Assembly: GCA_019636815.1 (NCBI GenBank)
Contig: JAHBWT010000001.1
Location: 62,001-126,000, forward strand
Length of the DNA stretch: 64,000 nucleotides
Direction: 5' to 3'
Source: Nitrospira sp.
GTDB taxonomy: Bacteria > Nitrospirota > Nitrospiria > Nitrospirales > Nitrospiraceae
Shown here: positions 59,118 to 64,000 of the stretch, piece after piece
How positions within the stretch are numbered: the first letter of the stretch is position 1
How the letters are laid out: every line of letters begins with the position of its first letter
Notes under the pieces: model-generated
What the model was told of the DNA's origin: nothing
Databases searched by the model: none
What the model saw: the letters and a program-made list of their open reading frames with translations, nothing else
Position numbers and translations under genes: made by a program

Positions 59118-59371
59118 CTTCAGCGTGAATCCAACTCATATGTTTTTCTTGGCCTAGGAATTCAGGCGGCAGACTCATATCGCTCAATCTGTCTTACAGG
59201 GACGCGATTTCTCCCTGTCTATTATTCTTCCAGCAACCCACATTGGCACCCGCTTGCGCGGTGCTCTAGATACCTAAGATACCTATCCTGTATCGCTCGA
59301 CTCAAGCTTAGCGATGAGCATGGACACAATGTTTCAGACTTCAAGTGATGCAGAGAGGAAGATGTCACCTC

Positions 59372-59416
59372 CGCTATGCGACAACGGCCGCATGGCGGTC
59401 CCGTTGTCGCATAGCG
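59372..59416. repeat. 16-bp perfect inverted repeat
   Basis: CGCTATGCGACAACGG and CCGTTGTCGCATAGCG pair perfectly around a 13-nt loop that itself forms CCGC-ATG-GCGG. It sits 15 bp beyond the stop of the DUF4383 gene. No T-tract follows on either strand, so it may be an mRNA 3'-end stabiliser or a protein site rather than an intrinsic terminator. Confidence 0.75.
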
Positions 59417-59431
59417 ATGAGGAAGGAAGGC

Positions 59432-59875
59432 TCAGGCGACTCGTTGGTAGTCTTCGGCTGTTTCAGCAGCTTGTGCACGCTTGCCGTAGCCGTAATAGGC
59501 GGCAAGAGCGGCTGTTCCGCCGTGCAGCCATACGTCCCAACCATGTAAGGGAATGAGGCCGAACGTCATACTGAGCGGTGGGATGACACCCATCACAGCC
59601 AGGATGCCGTAAAACCATGTCAAGCCCCGAGCAAAACCTCTCGCCTGTCTGACGCTGCGGGCAGAGGAAAGGGCTGCAATCCCCACTCCCAGATGGACCA
59701 GATTATGAATCCAGTTCACGGGAAACAGGCCAAAGAGGAGACCATACCCCTCATCCGCAAATAAAGCCGGCACGGCGTCCGGGTGAGGATTCGACAGGAA
59801 GCCTGGTATAAACCCCAGGACTCCTACCAACAGGAATAAGGCTCCGATAAGTCGGGTGAACATTCGACTCGTCAT
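59432..59875 (-). CDS. DUF4383 membrane protein
   Basis: 147 aa from ATG 59875 with GAAAGGAGGTGACG upstream. Four helices match DUF4383: FTRLIGALFLLVGVLGFIPG, LLFGLFPVNWIHNLVHLGVG, LTWFYGILAVMGVIPPLSM, and WDVWLHGGTAALAAYYGY with the conserved His. The longer upstream frame contains the promoter and is rejected. Function unknown, a common stress-associated membrane protein. Confidence 0.87.
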   Translation of the reverse strand: MTSRMFTRLIGALFLLVGVLGFIPGFLSNPHPDAVPALFADEGYGLLFGLFPVNWIHNLVHLGVGIAALSSARSVRQARGFARGLTWFYGILAVMGVIPPLSMTFGLIPLHGWDVWLHGGTAALAAYYGYGKRAQAAETAEDYQRVA

Positions 59876-59913
59876 GCAAACGTCACCTCCTTTCAGTGAT
59901 GACTCAATGACTC

Positions 59914-59928
59914 GCAAACGCCACGCCA
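59914..59928 (-). promoter_or_regulatory. Sigma-54-like promoter of the DUF4383 gene
   Basis: Minus strand TGGCGTGGCGTTTGC matches TGGCACG-N4-TTGC at all but two positions with correct GG-N10-GC spacing. The predicted start near 59902 leaves a 26-nt leader with the ribosome site. Only a degenerate operator-like sequence is seen upstream, near 59950-59981. Confidence 0.55.
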
Positions 59929-60070
59929 AGTCCGACTCTCTGAATATTGGACCGAACACGTAGCTCTTGGACATCCTGCATACTAAGTAAAGACACGGGC
60001 GTTCCTGCGGAACGGCCGACAAGGGAACGCCCGGACGAAGGACACTGCTTTTGTGGTTGCTTTTATTGTT

Positions 60071-60586
60071 TCATGCCGCCCGTCGTTGGTTGCGCGAGGA
60101 TTTTTGTTTCGCCATTCGCTCTTTGATACTCATTGCTTCCTGCCCTAATTCCTCCCAATCGATATCGGCTTGTTCCGTCTCGGGAAACATCTCCTTCTCT
60201 TCCTCTTCTATATGGTGTTTTACCAGTTCACTCAGTACTTTAAATTTAGTTTTATACCCCTTGGCCGATGCCTTCATTTTGTGAAGCTCTTTAATCAGCA
60301 ACCCCACGACATGGTGTTCTTCATTGGCCTCGTCAACCATATCCTCCTCTCCGGTCGCCTCGCGAATAGCAGGATACACAAGGCTCTCCTCGATCTTGGT
60401 ATGAATTTCCAAAGCCTTGAGCACCTTATCCGCAATCCCTTGCCGGGAACGACCATCCGCCTCTTCAAACGATGTGAACAGTTGTTCCACTTCTCGGTGA
60501 TCCTCTTTTAAAAGCTCCAGCGCGTTTACCGACTCTTGTTCCTGCATGTCATCCTCGTCTTGATCGAACGTGTGCTTCTTCGCCAT
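60071..60586 (-). CDS. Hemerythrin HHE-domain protein
   Basis: 171 aa from ATG 60586 with ATAAGGAGG upstream. Iron-binding residues of the four-helix bundle are visible in LKEDHREVEQLF, IHTKIEESLVYPAI, NEEHHVVGLLIKELH and VKHHIEEEEKEMFPE. Such proteins bind oxygen or NO, or repair Fe-S centres. The C-terminal tail is basic. Its upstream region carries a sigma-54-like promoter and the tandem operator shared with the oxidase genes, which fits an oxygen- or NO-related role. Confidence 0.92.
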   Translation of the reverse strand: MAKKHTFDQDEDDMQEQESVNALELLKEDHREVEQLFTSFEEADGRSRQGIADKVLKALEIHTKIEESLVYPAIREATGEEDMVDEANEEHHVVGLLIKELHKMKASAKGYKTKFKVLSELVKHHIEEEEKEMFPETEQADIDWEELGQEAMSIKERMAKQKSSRNQRRAA

Positions 60587-60689
60587 CACAACCTCCTTAT
60601 GTACTGGTTTTAATTGAGCTTCATCACGCTCTGAGCTTTTCTTCCTCCTCGCGTCTCGGTCCTCATCGCCGCGGACTGAGCTTTCAACT

Positions 60690-60704
60690 GCACAAACTCT
60701 GCCC
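60690..60704 (-). promoter_or_regulatory. Sigma-54-like promoter of hemerythrin gene
   Basis: Minus strand GGGCAGAGTTTGTGCA: GGCA at -24, TGCA at -12, GG-N10-GC spacing. The predicted start near 60679 leaves a leader of about 90 nt. The tandem operator begins 107 bp upstream. Confidence 0.52.
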
Positions 60705-60809
60705 GCGGTTTTTCGGTGGCTTCAAGAAATCTCGCGCTTTGGCCTTGAAAACATGAACCCGCCTCGCCCCCACAGCTCTTCTCCGATGAACCAGGTAACG
60801 GTGTCACGG

Positions 60810-60841
60810 ACAATCTGTCTAATGACGGACAAACTGTATCG
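60810..60841. promoter_or_regulatory. Tandem 19-bp-period operator, copy D
   Basis: GGACA-ATC-TGTCT and GGACA-AAC-TGTAT separated by 6 bp, in the same 32-bp layout as copies A-C. It faces hemerythrin on one side and the LuxR-type regulator on the other, so either or both could be controlled. Confidence 0.6.
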
Positions 60842-61187
60842 GAGAAGCCAACGAGTCGAATTACGATGGCACCGATATGTGTCTCGGCGCTTTGCTCGAT
60901 GCGGAAGGGTTGCACCAATCCTCTCGCGTGAGAGTCAGACCCGATGATGAGCCTATGTCTTCGGTATAGAGGGAGAATATGTCGCCACATTCCCGGGGTT
61001 GCCGGGAGTTGGGTTGCCAGGAGGTCGGTGGTGCGCTATCCCTCCGTGTTTCGATGGCGCTAGGGATTGGTCTAGTCGGCGAGGACGACCGCTCCTGTCA
61101 GGATTAAGGCGAGAAGGCGTGGAGGCCAGCAGAAGAGATTCCCTCTCAGGACGTACCCCTCGGGAGGGGTGGGAAAGAGGACGTGCT

Positions 61188-61829
61188 ATGGCTCGGGCCC
61201 GGATTGTCATCGCGGATGATCACCCCCTCGTCGTGGAAAGTGTCACCCAATTACTGGAGCCGACCTTTGCGGTGGTGGGCACCGCGCGGACGGGCCACGA
61301 GGTCATCGAGGCCGCCACGACGTTGCATCCGGATATCGTCTTTCTCGATGCGAACATGCCGGAAATGGGGGGCTTTGACGCGGCAAAAACGCTGAAACGC
61401 GTGCTGCCCCTGGTGCGGATCATTTTTGTGACCATGCGGACCGATGCGGTGGCCGTCAGTGAGGCCTTTCGCGCGGGCGCCACGGGGTATGTGCTCAAGC
61501 AGGACGCCGCGGAAGAATTGCTGGCGGCGGTCCACAGCGTGCTGCTGAATCGACGCTATGTGTCGGCCCAGCTCAGCCTCGAGATCCGCGACGTCATCGA
61601 GGCGGACTGGTCGAGGCCGGAAGGGTATACGGCGCACTTGACGGAGCGCCAGCGGCAGATTCTCGTCCTGCTCGCCAATGGAGGCCACACCAGGCAGATT
61701 GCCGAGGAGCTGCATATTTCGATGAAGACCGTCGAATTTCACAAGGCCAATATCGCACGCAAGCTGGGGGTCCATACCACCTCCGAGTTAATCCGCTTTG
61801 CCCTGGCGGCAGGCCTGACGACACTGTAA
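61188..61829 (+). CDS. NarL/LuxR-family response regulator
   Basis: 213 aa from ATG 61188 (MARARIVIADDHP) with AAGAGGA upstream. The receiver domain has the phospho-acceptor Asp in IVFLDANMPEMGG, the Thr in FVTMR and the Lys in VLKQDA. The LuxR-type HTH is at about 148-205: LTERQRQILVLLANGGHTRQ, IAEELHISMKTVEFHKANI. No kinase lies next to it. The fused kinase-receiver at 15.6 kb lacks an HTH and could use such a regulator, but this is a guess. The gene is more GC-rich than its neighbours. Confidence 0.92.
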   Translation: MARARIVIADDHPLVVESVTQLLEPTFAVVGTARTGHEVIEAATTLHPDIVFLDANMPEMGGFDAAKTLKRVLPLVRIIFVTMRTDAVAVSEAFRAGATGYVLKQDAAEELLAAVHSVLLNRRYVSAQLSLEIRDVIEADWSRPEGYTAHLTERQRQILVLLANGGHTRQIAEELHISMKTVEFHKANIARKLGVHTTSELIRFALAAGLTTL

Positions 61830-62012
61830 CGCTCCCTCCATGGCGAAGCCGCCGTGTCCACGCACCGGCCCCCGCCCGTCAGTAAATGGAGATGAGCCCG
61901 TTCGCGATCGCGTATTTCGTCAGTTGAGCGGTTGAGCGCATGATGCGCCAACCTGACCGAGGTCGGGAGGTGATGATGAGGGACTTAGCAAGGGCTAACT
62001 GATGTCAGCGCA

Positions 62013-62549
62013 TCATTTAGATGGAGGTGGTGTCATGGACCAGCCCTTCATCTTCGCCAACCAGCGTTCTGCGGCGGCTGGTGATACGGCTCCCACTGCA
62101 TCGACCAGTGAAAGCGCTCCAACCAGCCCACCTGTTGCATCCAACACAGGGACATGGCCGATGCGATGCTTGGTCATCGCATGCAGAGCATCCGCCAGGA
62201 TGGCATCCTCACGACATCGAACAGCCGCACGGTGCTTGAAGATCTCTTGAAGTGTGTCCACATTGGAGATATCTTCTCGAGGGATTTTTTCACCAGCTAG
62301 ATCGAGCTCCGTCAGTGCATGGACCGGTTCATCATCCCGGTAGATAACCAGAATGGATGTCTTTTGATTTCTGATGGTCTCGCTCGCCTTTTCCCGCGTC
62401 ATGGACGACTGAACGGTAACTATCTTGCGCGTCATAATGTCTCGCACCAGCCGTTCTTCCCCGCTGAGCACCCCATAGGCCTCATCACTCGTGGATTCTC
62501 CTTTAATACCGGAACGAGGACGTGGGGAGACGGTAACCATATCGATCAT
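62013..62549 (-). CDS. Paired CBS-domain protein
   Basis: 178 aa. Two CBS motifs: VRDIMTRKIVTVQSSMTREK and RNQKTSILVIYRDDEPVHAL, then AVRCREDAILADALHAMTKH and RIGHVPVLDATGGLVGALSL. CBS pairs bind adenosyl ligands and sense energy state; the output domain is absent here. The start overlaps the stop of a small upstream gene by 4 bp. Confidence 0.88.
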   Translation of the reverse strand: MIDMVTVSPRPRSGIKGESTSDEAYGVLSGEERLVRDIMTRKIVTVQSSMTREKASETIRNQKTSILVIYRDDEPVHALTELDLAGEKIPREDISNVDTLQEIFKHRAAVRCREDAILADALHAMTKHRIGHVPVLDATGGLVGALSLVDAVGAVSPAAAERWLAKMKGWSMTPPPSK

Positions 62550-62767
62550 GACCGTGTGCTTCTCCAGCGTGTTTGTTGCCTCGGTTGAGCATTTCCTTCC
62601 ACTCGGAGATGATCCAGAACCTGTGAGAATCGCTCGATTTCACAACTGGTCTTAGCGACAGCGCTTGATACCTTGAACATCGCGAGCGTGACGCGGCTGA
62701 GGATCTCTTGTAGTACCGCTTGTAAACGAATAGCGTCCATTGAGGAAGTGACCGATCGCTCTTCCAA
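62546..62767 (-). CDS. Small helical protein upstream of the CBS gene
   Basis: 73 aa, no recognised family. It is helical (MDAIRLQAVLQEILSRVTL ... TSCEIERFSQVLDHLRVEG) and overlaps the CBS gene by 4 bp (ATGA), which supports it being real. The start is uncertain: TTG 62767 or ATG 62740, neither with a clear ribosome site. Confidence 0.4.
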   Translation of the reverse strand: MEERSVTSSMDAIRLQAVLQEILSRVTLAMFKVSSAVAKTSCEIERFSQVLDHLRVEGNAQPRQQTRWRSTRS

Positions 62768-62784
62768 AATTTCGAGCTGGTTGC

Positions 62785-63063
62785 CTAGCCAGAGAACGTC
62801 GCTCGCTTGAACTGTCCGACTCGTATGCCAGGAGAATGATTTCGGCGCCCGTCCGACGATTTCCGCTCTAAGTGGATTGTTACGGCGGTGACTGAACCAA
62901 TTCTTTCTCCTCTAAAACGGCCTTCTTTAAAACCTGTCTGATCCGTGACAGAGAATGGCTTCATATTGTCCGATGGGGGTGGAGACTCCTGTGCGTGAGG
63001 CGGATGAACGAAGCTAAGGGTCACCAGCATAACAAACACATACCAAGTGAGGACGAAGCACAT
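62785..63063 (-). CDS. Small exported protein
   Basis: 92 aa. ATG 63063 follows GGGGGAGGAAGC. The N-terminus is a signal peptide (VLTWYVFVMLVTLSFVHPPH, AQ). The mature part is short and basic with no recognised family. The C-terminal third looks irregular and might reflect a frameshift. Confidence 0.5.
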   Translation of the reverse strand: MCFVLTWYVFVMLVTLSFVHPPHAQESPPPSDNMKPFSVTDQTGFKEGRFRGERIGSVTAVTIHLERKSSDGRRNHSPGIRVGQFKRATFSG

Positions 63064-63140
63064 ACGAGCTTCCTCCCCCGGCGTAATGACCTCTCCTCAG
63101 TCGAGCAACATGTCCAATACCTTCACATACTGATGTGCAT

Positions 63141-63530
63141 CTACACGCTGGGTGGATCTTCTCGATCCTCACCAGCCAAGACTTTCGTTTCCTGAGCTTC
63201 CAATGCCTGCATCTCCAAGAGCATTCCGAGCAAAGCTTGACGTCTCTGTTGCAGACCGGTCTTGAACCGATCTGTTGACTGTGGCTCCTGTGCAGACTCC
63301 GGTAAGTTAACTAAGGCCTCAGCCTCGCCCAACGTGGCGTATTTGAAGATCTCCAGGTACTGATGGGCCTCCCCGTACAGCCGGGCAAGGACCGCTTGTG
63401 TTTGGGCATCAAACGACTCCAACTCTCGTTGGCTTAGATCCTGATTGTCCATCGAGGCCAAGATGTCCAACTGGTTTTTTATGGCATCGCTCCGAGTGAA
63501 GGGTGCGAATGATGCATTTGTATTAGGCAT
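63141..63530 (-). CDS. Hypothetical helical protein, 129 aa
   Basis: ATG 63530 follows GGGAAAGGAGC. The chain is almost wholly alpha-helical and rich in Gln, Glu and Leu (AIKNQLDILASMDNQDL; TGLQQRRQALLGMLLEMQAL). No signal peptide or membrane segment. No family recognised; the regular coding pattern and ribosome site make it a likely gene. Confidence 0.55.
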   Translation of the reverse strand: MPNTNASFAPFTRSDAIKNQLDILASMDNQDLSQRELESFDAQTQAVLARLYGEAHQYLEIFKYATLGEAEALVNLPESAQEPQSTDRFKTGLQQRRQALLGMLLEMQALEAQETKVLAGEDREDPPSV

Positions 63531-63629
63531 GACCGAGCTCCTTTCCCTTACGTAGAGCAACTCGTGATGTCATATTCCTTCAAGATCTACCCGTACGGTA
63601 CGATGGGCCCAGACGGCCCACACAATCCG

Positions 63630-63859
63630 TCAAGACCAAGGTGAGGTAGACGTTGGGGCCACCGTCTGCGTAAGACGACGCTCAACAGTCTTCCAGTCGA
63701 TATTCTCAAAAAATGACTCAATATAATCCTTGCGCTCAGACGGCTGATAATCGAGCATGAAAAGGCGGCGCTTAAATTCGGAATAGGCCGGCAGAATAGC
63801 CTGGGCTCGGAAGCACAGGTCATAGGCGATAACCCCCTGCTCGAATCGCGTGCGCGTCG
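63630..63859 (-). pseudogene. Start-less coding remnant
   Basis: The minus frame from a stop near 63857 down to 63630 reads protein-like (FEQGVIAYDLCFRAQAILPA ... FFENIDWKTVERRLTQ) but has no start codon before an internal Met. It looks like the 3' end of a gene whose 5' part was lost. The family is not recognised. Confidence 0.35.
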
Positions 63860-63861
63860 AC

Positions 63862-64000
63862 TTAGTCCTTCATCTTTTCCGACAACTCTTTGGCCGTGCC
63901 TTTGCCGTGCTCGGCCGCCCCTTTGACCGTGCCTTTGGCTCGTTCCATTTCCGCCTTCACATCGTTATCTTTGGCTTCTTCCTTCAAGGCTTTCACCTCA
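63862..64000 (-). CDS. CsbD-like stress protein (5' part outside window)
   Basis: 46 C-terminal residues are visible, ending at TAA 63862. They are Lys/Glu/Ala-rich (KALKEEAKDNDVKAEMERAK, then GTVKGAAEHGKGTAKELSEK) and resemble CsbD- or LEA-like hydrophilic stress proteins. Family assignment is tentative because the N-terminus lies beyond the window. Confidence 0.5.
   Translation of the reverse strand, partial: EVKALKEEAKDNDVKAEMERAKGTVKGAAEHGKGTAKELSEKMKD

Larger units (their letters stand above)
59050..59431. other. Intergenic region, 382 bp
   Basis: Holds a sigma-54-like promoter for the fused DUF2892-SRPBCC gene (59103-59117) and a large hairpin (59372-59416), both annotated. Otherwise no gene or repeat. 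Confidence 0.55.
60587..61187. other. Divergent regulatory region, 601 bp
   Basis: Separates hemerythrin (minus) from the LuxR-type regulator (plus). It holds the sigma-54-like promoter at 60690-60704 and the operator at 60810-60841. A 126-codon minus frame crosses both and is regarded as non-coding. Confidence 0.55.

Noticed and set aside
59190-59220. TGTCT/GGACG/TGTCT words upstream of the DUF2892-SRPBCC gene
   Set aside because: Spacing is off by one or more from the tandem operator, so it was not counted as a fifth copy.
59244-59259. TTGGCACCCGCTTGC, a near-consensus sigma-54 box on the plus strand
   Set aside because: GG to GC spacing is 9 rather than 10 nt and no plus-strand gene follows for almost 2 kb.
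60610-60990. 126-codon minus frame upstream of hemerythrin
   Set aside because: It contains the sigma-54-like promoter and the tandem operator, has no ribosome site and resembles no protein.
1-64000. tRNA, rRNA, CRISPR arrays, insertion sequences, prophage genes
   Set aside because: None seen on reading both strands; no transposase or integrase motifs and no regularly spaced repeats. A covariance-model or profile search was not possible, so small RNAs could be missed.

Overview
The window reads as accessory and respiratory chromosome of a Nitrospira-like bacterium (Nitrospirota). This is inferred from gene content only: a complete pqqABCDE operon, a short-Q-loop cytochrome bd oxidase, an alternative-complex-III-like cluster followed by bd-like membrane subunits, many small exported BON, SRPBCC and OB-like proteins, and sigma-54-type promoters. 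No rRNA, tRNA, CRISPR array or insertion sequence was recognised. Most genes are on the minus strand and sit in short operons with ATGA-type overlaps.

Layout. 1-5.8 kb: partial rhodanese, a nucleotidyltransferase/metallophosphoesterase pair, an exported OB-like protein, a cupredoxin-like lipoprotein, and a LigD-type protein with phosphoesterase and polymerase domains but no ligase domain. 5.9-8.1 kb: transaldolase-GAPDH operon with a terminator. 8.2-10.2 kb: two BON-domain proteins and a 42-aa membrane protein. 11-15.6 kb: SDR, cydAB, DUF1328 protein. 15.6-28.9 kb: fused sensor kinase/receiver, more OB-like exported proteins, Gfo/Idh oxidoreductase, DUF748, TPR, DUF2892 and DUF421 proteins, RibD-like reductase. 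28.9-33.8 kb: pqqABCDE followed by a permease and a PQQ-type sugar dehydrogenase. 33.9-44.6 kb: baeRF-like protein, an MrpA relic, a three-gene operon (ThDP oxidase, enolase-superfamily dehydratase, FAD/Fe-S oxidoreductase), SemiSWEET and glycogen-debranching enzyme. 44.6-53.1 kb: respiratory supercluster actA-actB1-actB2-actC-actDE plus two bd-like subunits. 53.3-64 kb: SodC, zinc alcohol dehydrogenase, SRPBCC proteins, hemerythrin, LuxR-type regulator, CBS protein and small stress-type proteins.

The most interesting pattern is regulatory. A 32-bp element made of two GGACA-N3-TGTCC palindromes separated by 6 bp (19-bp period) occurs four times in intergenic DNA, each time upstream of a GG-N10-GC (-24/-12, sigma-54-like) promoter. 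The four targets are a small membrane protein with a BON protein, cydAB, the complex-III/bd-like cluster, and a hemerythrin. This suggests one enhancer-binding regulator co-ordinating oxygen- or NO-related respiration. The second highlight is the complex-III-like cluster itself. It carries a fused ActD-ActE, shows no separate ActF, and ends with two divergent bd-like membrane subunits, one keeping and one lacking the conserved glutamate pair.
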